Below the pieces are notes generated by a model. It had not been told where the DNA came from. It was given only the letters and a program-made list of their open reading frames with translations, and did no database searches. A stretch of DNA of 22,883 nt from Isohypsibius dastychi. Its lineage: Eukaryota > Tardigrada > Eutardigrada > Parachela > Isohypsibiidae. Shown one piece after another: positions 9,794 to 19,523 of this stretch (position 1 is the first letter of the stretch; every line of letters begins with the position of its first letter). The stretch spans positions 1 to 22,883 of the forward strand of contig JAQIWT010000340.1 in the NCBI GenBank assembly GCA_034696485.1, written 5' to 3'. A program made the translations under genes and the position numbers.

Positions 9794-12451
9794 ATGAAGT
9801 CAGAAGATGAAGGGCCGCCAGCCATTCCGCCGATATCGAAAATTTTCATCAATCGAGTTGATACATTTCTTGGTGGAATACTAGCTCAGCATCTGGGACA
9901 ATGTCTAATTCCAGTGGGGTCTGATGAAACCATCACACCAGATGAAAATGTTGCTCCAGCTTCTCTGCAATCCAGCAAATCCTTCATGTTCGAGAAGAGA
10001 CTTGATGGGTCATACCACATCACGGGAACATGGCGTGAACATAATCCACCATCAGATTGTTGTTGTGTACCGACCGCACCTAATGGGGCACCGTCCGTAC
10101 CTGCTGTGGAGTCTTTGATCCGTTATGACAATCAAGATGCTATTTCAAAACAACTGGACCTTGCAGATATGATCATTTTGCATGGCGTTGACGAAGACGA
10201 CCAGAATAAGCTAACAGAAGATTGTATGCAAATAATGGACAAGCTGATTCATTTGCCCAAACTGAAAAGTCCACAGAGCAAAAGCGTCATACTAATTTCA
10301 ACCGCGATGACCTGGGCGAAAACTAAACTCAGTGAGGACGAGGAGGAAGAAGTTCCGCAGCCATCGAGTCCAGTGCCAATCACCGTCGAAGGTGAGGAAC
10401 CCAAACCCGAACCTGAGCCAGAAGAAGAACCGGAAGATGATGACGAAGAAATCGAAGGAATTTCAGAAGACGACTATAGACGTCGCAAATGTCATCCCGC
10501 ATATCGCCTTCAAATGCAACTAGAACAGGAAGTCCTGCGACTGGGGAAGAAGAGTCAAGGGAGAATAACTGTCACTGTTCTGACAACAGGCATCTTGTAC
10601 GGCTGTGGAGAAAGCATACTGCATCCATTTTTCCGCCAAGCTTGGGAGAATCCACACAAAAACATCGAATTCCCAGGACCAGGAAAAAATCGAATGCCGA
10701 TGATCCACGTTCGCGACTTGTGTCAGGTTATTCAGTCTCTCTGTGAACACCCCACGCCAGGCCATCTTCCACGCTATGTTCTAGCAGTAGATGGAGTTCT
10801 TCCGCAACTTCACAAGGCTAGTAGGTGATAGCATACCCTTCAGGTCGAGCAGACTCTAGCTGGGTTTATTCTAAAGGTCATCAAAGCGATCAGCGCGCAG
10901 CTTGCAACTGGTGACGTAACTGCTCAACTTCAGGACTCGTTACCACCCTTACCGCGTTCGCACATGGACCTCTTGACCAATGATATACGTTTAACCGCCC
11001 TCGCTGTGAAAGACAAGCTTACTTTCCCGTGGACGGCCGGGGAAGGCTTTATTGAAAATATGCCAAAGATAATCAATGAGTACAGGCTGTTCCGCAACCT
11101 GATGCCAATAAAGATTCTGGTGACTGGCAAACCATTCGTTGGAAAAACGTATTTCTCACGGAGACTGAGCGAGTGGTACCAAATACCGTACATAGATGCG
11201 GATCAAGTGGCTAAAATAGCGATGGACAACCTACGGGCTTTGAGGGATACCCAACCAACAAAACCCGAAGGGGAAGTTGATGAGGAAAATGAAACGGACG
11301 ACGAAGACCTTACGCCAGCCGAACGAGCCCAGCAGCTGCTTGAAGCCATTGAAGAAAGTCGAAATGAAAATGGGGATTTATCACCGAACTACGTTATTCA
11401 GTTCGTGCAAGAGAAGCTGCTCAGTAAAGAGTGTCAAAATAAAGGATATGTTCTTGATGGGTTTCCAGCTATGCACAGTCAGGCGCTCGCGCTTTTTGCC
11501 CCGTCAAATGATGGACTCGATGAAGATGGTCGAATAACTACTTTAGACGAGGATGAGAATGATGAGGAGATGGAAATTGCGGCCGACAGAAATATCCTCC
11601 CAGGTCAGTCAGATCACAAAAATACAGCTGGTCACGAGTGCTGTTTTAATACTGATATTACGCAGAGTATGTGTTCCTGTTGGAGATATCAGATGATGCA
11701 CTGAAAAAAGTAAGGCTTTGTGCGATTTGTCTCTGGTATTTTGCTTTTGTGAAAAGTTTAGCTCTACCAGCCTTTGTGATTCGTTGCTCTGAATGTTGCC
11801 GGTCTTACGTTTTTGCAATTGAAGAGAGTGATGTCGAAAGCGGAGCCAGTCTCTGCAGACACCCGCAATCCAAAAACACTTGAACAAGAATTCACGGAAC
11901 GACTAGAGAAATACAAAACGGATGGTGGAATTTTGGGCTATTTTGATGAAGTTGAGGTCCCTGCTGTCGTTCTTGACGTAGAAAAGGATACAGATCCGTT
12001 CATGGAAATTATTGTTCAAACTGCGTTGACTCGTATTGGTCCACCGCATAACTTTGGTCCAACAGAAGCTGAGCGCAGAAAAGCAGCGTTGGAAAAAGAA
12101 AATGCAGCATTTGAAGAACGAAATAACGACAAACTGGCCAGAAAACAACATACTGCTGAAAAAGAACTGAACGACCGACGCGCGAATTGCGATCAGCGGG
12201 GAACGATGTTGAATATGCAACGACAAAACATGCAACAGAAGCTGCAAGAGGGAACTGACATAAGTCGAAAATACTTAGAACAACATCTGATGCCGGTGGT
12301 GCAAGAAGGCCTCCTGGCTCTCGTCAAGTCTCGACCCTCCGATCCTGTGGATTTTCTAGCAGAATACCTGTTACAGAAACGGAACCCTCTTGTCATTCAC
12401 GGCAAAGTCGAGCCAGATGTCCAGCTTCAATTAGTTTCAAAACGCGCGTGA
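9794..12451 (+). CDS. AK7: Adenylate kinase 7 (axonemal)
   Basis: Exons are 9794-10795 (end uncertain), 10844-11603, 11666-11709 and 11825-12451, about 810 residues (human AK7 has about 720). AK7 combines an N-terminal NAD-epimerase-like domain, an adenylate kinase domain and a C-terminal Dpy-30 motif, and buffers AMP/ADP/ATP in motile cilia. Family signatures are VILISTAMTWAKTK, SEDDYRRRKCHP, MPMIHVRDLCQVIQ, Walker A GKPFVGKT (about 429-436), GYVLDGFP, ILGYFDEVEV and DPVDFLAEYLL (about 775-785). An acidic Glu/Pro-rich insert sits before SEDDYRRRK. Exons 2, 3 and 4 join cleanly (phases 1 and 0). The first donor is ambiguous. GTTCTT at 10796 gives AVDG-VEQTL, the right length against the family, with a 48-nt intron. 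GTAGAT at 10787 is a better site but drops three residues. The reading frame stays open to 10828. Confidence 0.92.
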
Positions 12452-12499
12452 AGAAACATATCTTTTTGGAGGCTAGAAATCCTGAGTTATCCAGACCTA

Positions 12500-12513
12500 A
12501 GATAAGCTTATCT
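12500..12513. repeat. 14-bp perfect palindrome AGATAAGCTTATCT
   Basis: A perfect palindrome lies 49 nt past the AK7 stop, in the 163-bp gap before the next (+) gene. It contains two opposed GATA cores (AGATAA and TTATCT), so it could bind a GATA-type factor. This is motif evidence only. Confidence 0.35.
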
Positions 12514-12614
12514 GAAAGCAGATTCCAGAGTGTTTTGGTGGACGATGGTTTATTTTCTTTGTTCATTTGTCGCTGTGGTGACCAAAGCTTAGTTTTTTTT
12601 CGAGCGGTGAATTG

Positions 12615-13136
12615 ATGGCGAAAATGGCTTGGCGTATTCCGACAGTACTTAAAAACCAGATTCGAAACACATACCGATTATCAAAGTTCTTTTCGTCATC
12701 AAGTTGTGATCTGCCAAAACGAGTTCGCACCATTCAGACTTCTGCATCGCTCCAGAATGAACATGACCGCACCGACTACGTGAGAGCTGGCGTAGCTGTC
12801 TACGCAGGTCCCAACGACCCAGAAAATCTGTCTCTACCTTTGAAAATTTTACCCGGGGTTAACGCTTATGCTGTTTTGTCGGAAAAGGCTATTATGCTGG
12901 GGATACTGAGCGGACGGAAGAATTTGAAAGATGACGGGGATAATCTGCTCATATTGTCAGACTGCCTGGATTCCGTTCGTCGACTCAGTCACAAGTTCTC
13001 TGCCCCTGATGTCGAAATTCGTCATGTTGCTCGTAAATATGTGAAAAGAGCTAGTTGGATGGCTCGGAGAGCTTGTCAAGATGACCATTCTCCAAGTCAA
13101 CCATTTTCGCCAAATGACAGGCCAAAATTATTCTGA
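12615..13136 (+). CDS. Unrecognised small protein with mitochondrial-type N terminus
   Basis: A single open exon encodes 173 residues from ATG 12615 to the TGA ending at 13136. The first 50 or so residues have many Arg/Lys/Ser and almost no acidic residues (MAKMAWRIPTVLKNQ, then KRVRTIQTSASLQ), which is the look of a mitochondrial presequence. The remainder is mixed and helical-looking (AYAVLSEKAIMLGILSGRK, LLILSDCLDSVRRLSHK, IRHVARKYVKRASWMARR), with a basic, Trp-containing end. There is no membrane segment or known motif. It starts 163 bp after the AK7 stop on the same strand and ends 60 bp before the convergent coiled-coil gene. A mitochondrial matrix or mitoribosome-associated role is possible but not shown. 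A pyrimidine-rich tract ending in AG lies just before the ATG (about 12590-12604), so a spliced leader or upstream exon is possible. Confidence 0.6.
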   Translation: MAKMAWRIPTVLKNQIRNTYRLSKFFSSSSCDLPKRVRTIQTSASLQNEHDRTDYVRAGVAVYAGPNDPENLSLPLKILPGVNAYAVLSEKAIMLGILSGRKNLKDDGDNLLILSDCLDSVRRLSHKFSAPDVEIRHVARKYVKRASWMARRACQDDHSPSQPFSPNDRPKLF

Positions 13137-13195
13137 AAATCAATATGATGCGTTTACATTGAACTGGAACGTTTTCTGATGGATTTATCCGCCCA

Positions 13196-15382
13196 TCATT
13201 TCTTTCTGGATGGGAATTCAAGTGGTGGAATCAAAGCTTGCAGTTGCATGTGATCGACCTGAACTTGCAATAAATCTGCATTCTCTTTCGCCACTACATA
13301 TGTTTTACCCAGCGAAGTGGTTGTAACAATCTCCTCTTCCAACCTGAAGATACGACTCATGTAAACAGCCGTATAAAACAAAGCATGATATGAATTTTGT
13401 GTAACCTCGATTGCAGCTTGCCAGATACAGTTTTGCATATCTTCAAAGTGTCTCCAAAACTCCTTGTTTCCAGATCACACTCAAACGGTTGTTCAGCATT
13501 GTTATCAGTGACCGAAACACTTTCCTCAGGGCTAATTAAAAAGAAGTGGAGGATTTAGGTTTTGAGCTCCGTTTTTGGAACGGAAATACTTGAACTTACT
13601 CTGACAGTGAATCTTCTAGTTTCTCATCTGTAAGCTGCTTGAAATTCTCTGTAGATCGAAAAGACTTGTATCCAGATGCCATTGAGCTTCGCTGACTGGT
13701 TAAGGAGGTTCGAGATGACGAAGAGGTGGACTTTCTGACACAGCTGTGTTTTCTGGGTGTTTTGTTATCAGCTGAGCTGAACGAGAATGATTTCCTGTTT
13801 TTGAGTTTTTGGAGCTGACTTTCCATGGTGGTGATTTTCTCCATAAGTGAGTTCTCTTCCTGAACAGCTTCTTGATCTGGCTTATCAAGAAATGGGCTTG
13901 ATTCAGATCGAGGTGGAGGTAGTTCAGACGATGCACATAACAGGGCAGTTTTCGACAGTGTTCCTCTCAGATCTTTGATGGTTGCCTGTGGTTCAGTAAA
14001 CCAGTAAAAGAGGGTTCGGTGCAAGAAACAAAATTTGCATTCAGCAACATTGTAAGAAGGTACCTGAAAGTACTGGATCAGCTCTGCATCTTTCTGACAA
14101 GTTGCCAAAACATGTCGATTGAACTGGGCAAGACGAACATTTTCTTTGCTCAGGTAGTCGTTTCTTGCCTTTTCCGCCGCTGATTTTGCTCTGAGGTCAT
14201 TGAAATCTCTTAGTGCCTTTTCGTACTTTTGGTTCAGCTCCTGCCGTAAACGAAATGTGCAACTTGTTTTTGAGGAACATATTGACTGGGTAACCAATTA
14301 CATTTTTCGATCAACTTACAGCGGCTTCTTCTCTGCGTTTGTGCTCCAGAGTACTCAGACTCTCTTTGTATTTCACATTGTATTCATTATCGGATTTTGA
14401 TCTGTTTGATGCGACTGACTGCGCGTCACCTGACTCCTTTATGAAGAGCTGATAGGCCTCAAATTCTCTCTTGATTGATTCTACCTGAGCGAATCTCTTT
14501 TGAATCCACACCAGTGGAACACATTAAAGTGACAGCATTCACCTTTGAGCGCAGCATTTGGATCTGCTCATCACGACCTTTGAACGTAGGACAGTCGCCT
14601 CTCAACAGTTGATTCACGTCGACGTTCTGACCGAGTTCTCGTTCTAACAGTCTCTGCATTTTACTCAGCTGCTGCTTAAGACACTGGTTTTCATGTCCGA
14701 CGAGGGTGGCCTTCTCGACGGCTGACTGCAAACGGTGATGTAACGAGCTTGCCGAATTGTCGCTTGAACCATCGCCACCAGCAGCCTCCAACAACGAGGT
14801 TTCTGCAACAGAATGTGTAACTCGCGTTCCACTCGCTCGCTGGTTTTCCCTTACCGACGTACTTTTCTTATCTGGTATTCCAGCCTGTCTCGAGTTCGCA
14901 TTTTGAAACCCGCTTTGGTATTCAAGGAGTTGTTTTTCGAGGAATTCCTTGTCTGCCAATAGTTTAGTAACTCTGGAGTGTTCCGCCTCGTATTTAGCCG
15001 TGAGATCTCTCTTAGCTTTTGCTAGTTCAACGATTTTCCCAGCGGTTGAGTCTTTTGGGGTAATATCTACACAACTACACCCAAATCCAAATCTGTTCTA
15101 TAGCTTGCAGACATTTCATTTACCCGTTTGGTTATTGGAAGACAGCGAACGGAGTTGGTGTATTTCACGGTCTTTCTCCTGGTTATATCTGGTCAACCGA
15201 GCATTCACATCTTTGAGCTCACGGATCTGATCTTCCAGATTCTCCATCGCTACTTCCTGAAGTGATTGTGAGACATCTGAATGGCATGCATTGGCGCTTC
15301 CTGGTGCAGAGTACAGTGATATGTCTTCCAGTCCGAGATCGTCAGTATCGTTCTTAAGAATATCCGCGCTGCTTCCAAACAT
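13196..15382 (-). CDS. Coiled-coil protein, unidentified (possibly centrosomal/ciliary)
   Basis: Exons are 15382-15124, 15066-14543, 14484-14320, 14240-14064, 13985-13600, then either a tiny exon 13531-13513 plus 13462-13196, or one exon 13531-13196 with a one-base frameshift. About 600 residues result. The N terminus MFGSSADILKNDTDDLG is acidic. Long heptad-rich segments follow (EDQIRELKDVNARLTRYN, KQLLEYQSG, KRNDY/SKENVRLAQFN-type stretches), interrupted by Ser/Thr-rich low complexity (STSSSSRTSLTSQRSS). The C-terminal block starting EFWRHFEDMQNCIWQAA is more globular and clearly coding by its composition. I cannot name the family. Centrosome or basal-body coiled-coil proteins look like this, but that is inference. 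The gene is divergent from the CK1-like kinase, with 165 bp between start codons. Confidence 0.75.
13269..13274 (+). terminator. AATAAA downstream of the small (+) gene
   Basis: This is the first canonical AATAAA after the stop at 13136. It lies inside the last exon of the convergent (-) coiled-coil gene. If used, the two mRNAs would overlap tail to tail by roughly 100 bases. Confidence 0.35.
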
Positions 15383-15547
15383 GGTGAAAAACCCGTCAAT
15401 ATCGTTGAAATAGTTTGTAGTGAATATTCTTCGGCTCGCAAATTCCTAATCCACACCGTTTGATGAGGCGTGAGGGTTGCTAAGTCGGTGGCACTCTAGA
15501 ACGCATGCGAACTGAACACATTCCTGACCTTTAAACCGAAAGCTACC
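15383..15547. promoter_or_regulatory. Short shared promoter region of two divergent genes
   Basis: Only 165 bp separate the ATG of the coiled-coil gene (-) from the ATG of the CK1-like gene (+). Both promoters and both 5' UTRs must fit here unless upstream exons exist. No TATA box is evident. A GTTGCTA sequence (15476-15482) resembles an RFX half-site. Confidence 0.45.
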
Positions 15548-17314
15548 ATGACTGATTCCGAACAGGTACGTTATGGTCCATACCCTGGCATGACTCGCTG
15601 TTTAACATTAACGCCAGCCTAGTGAGATGATTTTGTTGCTTCTTTAGGGTCCAGTTCAGGGTGTGGCTGGAAATTATCAACAGTTCCGGGGATCGATCTT
15701 TGCTGGGGCGTTGGGAATTCATCTCGGCAATATCCAAAACACCCAAGCCTTTGCCAGAGAACTGAACCGCAAGTCTTATAAGCAGGCCAAATTAATTGAA
15801 ATTAAGCCGTTTGAGGAAGAAGCCGTAGAAGATCACGAATACGATCTGACGTACTCTGTATCAAGAGGCGAACTTGTGGTCGCGGAAAAATGGAGATGTG
15901 TTCGAAAGATCTCGTTTGGAAGCACAAGCGTTGTTTACATGGCATTCAGTCTGGATTACCAGCAGGTGAGAGTTCTTTAGAGTTTATGCATCGAATCCTA
16001 GCACAAGGGATTCGTTGAAGGAAGCAGCCGTCAAAGTGTGCAGTTTCACCAAAGGCGACGAGTCACTAGGCCGCGAAGCGAGTGTGTATTATTATCTGCA
16101 GAGTGGTCCTGGAATTCCTCGAGTATTGTACAATTTTATATAAAAGTGACGAGCATGACTCATTATTCATACTCGTTCCATCTAGATGGTATGGGAAAGA
16201 GCGGGACCGACATTTTTTGGTGATGGAACTCCTTGGGCCGAACCTTCTTGATCTTTTACATTTTTGTGATGGGAAGTTTACTTTGAAGACAGTGTGCATG
16301 CTAGCTGTTCAGGTAACTTTGAATCCACGGTCTCAACTTCAAAAACTCAGGTTAAAAAATTTTGTTAGATTTTTGAAATTATGGACTGGGTTCACAAAAG
16401 TGGCTACATCCACCGCGAACTCAAGCCTCAGAACTTCTGCGTAGGACATGGCCCTGCAGCACGAAAGGTATTTCCAAAACTGATTTCGTGAAATGGTGCG
16501 GATTTTTATCGAATGGAACAGATATTCGTGATAGACTTCGGAACCGCGATCAAACATAGACCGAAGCTGCAGATCAAAGATCAATCATATATACCAAGGG
16601 TGGTTGGTACAAGACTGAAAGGGGCTGCAATATATGACAGCGTCGGAGCTCATTATGGTAACGAGCACAGGTATGTTTTCTGACCAATTTTCATTCAGTT
16701 GTGTGTCAACGGTGTACATCCAGTTTTCGGGATGATGCAGAATCCGTTTTGTACATGCTGGTCCATTTCTTGATTGGAGATTTGCCATGGCGGGGAATGG
16801 CCTGTGTTCGGAAATCCATGAAACTTGACGGTGCATATTATGATGAAGTTTGTCGAAGGAAGCTCACATCAACTTTTCTCGAGGTAAATTATTTCAACCG
16901 AATCATTCGTTCTGACTGGAGCGGCATCCTTAAGATAATTTAAAGAGTTTCGCATTTCAGTCAACTCCACCGGAATTTCGGACAATACTCGACCATATAC
17001 GGAGTCTGGAGTACAATCAAGTTCCAGACTTCAAACTCTTCATCCATCTATTTCTCTCTCTGATGAATGCTGAGTCTTTGGAGTTTGATTATAATTACGA
17101 TTGGTTGGCGGCCAAAGAAAATCCTCGCCTGAAGAGTCAGCTTGCGAAGAAGAAAGAGATGCTCCCGAAAATGATCGACAGCGCAACTATGGCTTTCCTC
17201 ACATTACAAATGCATCGCGAACAGTATTTTATAAATGAGCCCGTGAGCTCCACTGATGTGCAGAAGGAAGAGCCCGCATTGAAATTGAGAGAAGAGGTAC
17301 CAGCAAGCACTTGA
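15548..17314 (+). CDS. Casein kinase 1-family protein with altered catalytic loop
   Basis: Eight exons: 15548-15565, 15648-15965, 16021-16127, 16186-16312, 16369-16467, 16522-16670, 16724-16883 and 16961-17314. All phases close, giving 443 residues. The CK1 fold is clear: AAVKV (Lys117), the helix-C region with Glu131, GIPRVLWYGKERDRHFLVME, LLGPNLLDLLHFCDGKFTLK, VIDFGTA (Asp228), GAHYGNEHSFRDDAES and LPWRGM. CK1 kinases phosphorylate Ser/Thr in primed or acidic sites. The catalytic loop here reads HRELKPQN, with Glu207 in place of the catalytic Asp. The glycine loop is ISFGSTSVVY, with two of its three Gly residues replaced by Ser. The nucleotide-binding Lys and DFG are kept, so it may bind ATP with weak or no catalysis. 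About 85 residues precede the kinase domain and a short tail follows it. The first exon codes for only six residues. Confidence 0.9.
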
Positions 17315-17661
17315 AAATGCACGCATCATCAGGTGCATCTAAGTTATTACGACAATCAAAGCCATCCGTTTTCTTTTTTGAACCTCTGTTCTCTTGGATT
17401 GTTGTGTATTTTGATATTTCTATGGTGTTTCTACGATATTTCTATGATATTTCTATTTCTAATATGATATTTTTTTCTGCACATGACCTGGTTCTGGACA
17501 TCTAGTTTTGAGGTCACTATTGACATCCTTGTTCACAATCTGTTTTCAAGATGCTGTTTTCCTGTTTACTATAGAAGATAGGAACCAGCGTTTGGTTACT
17601 TTGAGATCGTTCGTATCACATGTCATTGCGATTCTATAAATTTTGCATCCGTGTGCTCCGT
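17315..17661. other. Intergenic stretch between the convergent CK1-like and CATIP genes
   Basis: These 347 bp hold the 3' flanks of two convergent genes. A short degenerate repeat of unit GATATTTCTAT occurs at 17413-17456 in an AT-rich setting. No canonical AATAAA is seen for either gene, so variant signals are presumably used. Confidence 0.5.
17413..17456. repeat. Degenerate short tandem repeat, unit GATATTTCTAT
   Basis: Three exact or near-exact copies of an 11-nt unit (17413, 17435, 17446) flank one diverged copy. It lies in the 3' flank of the CK1-like gene. Confidence 0.6.
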
Positions 17662-19293
17662 TTACACGCCATAAGCTCTAAGCATTTGATGCACGGTATT
17701 ATCGGCATGAGGAATTTCATTTTCCACAATGACTGGAGGGATGCTATCGTTGTTGTTCTCCAGGTCCTCAGTTTTGAACATTCCTTTCCAGTGCCGAAAT
17801 GATTCACTTATGAATCCGAAGACATCATCTGGTCGATACGTTAAGATCAAGTGAACTACTTCTTTCAACGGTTGGGTCAGCTGTGGATATCTTGCGGTCA
17901 AGTTCGAAAATCTTGACCTGAAGTGCTCCTGTAATCGAAGAATATTCGGAACCCTTGAATATTTGAACCGAATTACTGCCAAGGAGATCACATACCCTTT
18001 GTTCATTGTCTCGTGTTTTCATGAACCAATCTGTTTCCATTGAAAGCGACGGTTGAAATCGCGGAACATTCGGCGTCAGATAACCTGTCGAGACAAGCCT
18101 TGCAATATCTGGCACCAGTTTATAGATCACGTCATACCTGATATTTTCCAATCGGGGATACTAACACTCTTCGTTACAATGGAGGATTCTAGATCCTCTC
18201 TATGAACCAATCTGCCAACAGTCAAAGAGCTGGTATGTGCGATGTTTTTTACTAGTCCAGCGCAAATATTACAATTTCACCTCCGATTCAGGAAATATTC
18301 TTCGATAGACACGGGGTTTCGGAGTGAAGAACCAAATGTGCGGCGAAATCCAAAACACGAAACCCTGTACGGCCGAAAGACGTGTACCTTGAACGGCACT
18401 GAAGCCTACACGTTCCAAATCAGTTTCACAACCGTTTGGTTAACTCGTCTTAAAAGGCTCTGCTTACGTATGTTGTTTTCCCAAAGTGGCCGAACTTGTC
18501 CATTCCAATTGTTTCGAATTGTTCTGGTACAGCCTCGTCGCAAGCAAACAGCCGACCGAGCAAAATATGCGCACATTCGCTGACAAAACCGCTCAGGTGA
18601 CTTTTAGGATACACATTATTCCAGCTAGTGATAACTCCGTTATCATCGTTCAGAACGTCTACCGCATAGCTTCCCGAATCTTCTAGCTTGATACTGCACT
18701 TATATTCTCGATAGTAATCCAATCCCTACATTGCATTTGTTGATGGCAGCGATCATGGTTGTACGTTACATGCATACAGACTCGATTTGAATCCGATTTT
18801 GGATTACAGTCTCCAGTTTGTCGTTGACAATTCCGTCAGTGATCGTCCTGAAGCGATGCTCACTTTCCTGAGCGCAATACTCGGTTGTGATATGCAGAAG
18901 ATTCTCGTCGGCAGGGATTCTACTCATTGTTATTGTATATGTTCCAATGTTTTTGTCGCCCTGCCACACCTCCATCGTATGGTCATCGATAAGCTCCAAC
19001 AATAAAACAGCATCTAAGACACTACCGTTGGCTCCATGTTGCCCGATATTCAAATGACCGTATGTCAACTAACCTATTTTTGAAAGGAACAACAGAGCTG
19101 ATTCTGATGCAGCATCTGAGACCATCGGTGCACTCAGTTGATTACCATACCCATCTTGATCATTGTAAACATTTTTGGATGACGCAGTGAGTTTGGATCG
19201 GATATCAGTTATGAAATCTGGTTTCTCACTGAATTCAAACTCGTAATTCGCGTAATCGAGAAAAGGGAGGGTGGTGGTGGCATCTTTTGACAT
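17662..19293 (-). CDS. CATIP: Ciliogenesis-associated TTC17-interacting protein
   Basis: Seven exons: 19293-19074, 19013-18778, 18725-18468, 18405-18281, 18229-18138, 18084-17996 and 17928-17662. All introns are 51-67 nt and all phases close, giving 428 residues (human CATIP is about 390). CATIP works with TTC17 in actin organisation and ciliogenesis. Recognition rests on two family blocks: SGFVSECAHILLGRLFAC followed by a DKFGHFGKTTY strand segment, and the C-terminal segment ARYPQLTQPLKEVVHL followed by TYRPDDVFGFISESF, which resembles a dimerisation helix pair ending in a 'PDDV-F' motif. The region SIEEYFLNR fits the middle of the family. There are no membrane segments. It lies 230 bp downstream of the guanylate-cyclase-like gene on the same strand. 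The family assignment is from memory of motifs, so it needs a profile search. Confidence 0.72.
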
Positions 19294-19373
19294 TTTTGCA
19301 AAAGCATTGGTTAGTATCAGTCAGTGAGCAGTGCACAGCGCAACTTCATTCCCGAAACAAAATACAAACAAAC

Positions 19374-19385
19374 GTTGCTGGGGAC
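19374..19385 (-). promoter_or_regulatory. X-box-like (RFX) site upstream of CATIP
   Basis: On the minus strand this reads GTCCCC followed directly by AGCAAC. Both halves match the RFX X-box consensus (RYYNYY and RRNRAC), but there is no spacer where 1-3 nt are usual. It lies 81 bp upstream of the CATIP ATG, the normal distance for X-boxes of ciliary genes. Tentative. Confidence 0.25.
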
Positions 19386-19523
19386 AGTGAAAGGCAGTCA
19401 AACGGAGCCCCGTGGATAAGAAGGGAGTTGCTGCCAGCAGTATGATAAAAAGAAAAGAAATTGGTGGCATTGCTCGTTACAAAAAGTGTTTGAACAAATA
19501 ATACCATCATCTGATAAAAGTAA

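Noticed and set aside
10332-10746. Additional + strand frames within AK7
   Set aside because: They overlap the AK7 exon in other frames and reflect its Glu/Pro-rich acidic insert.
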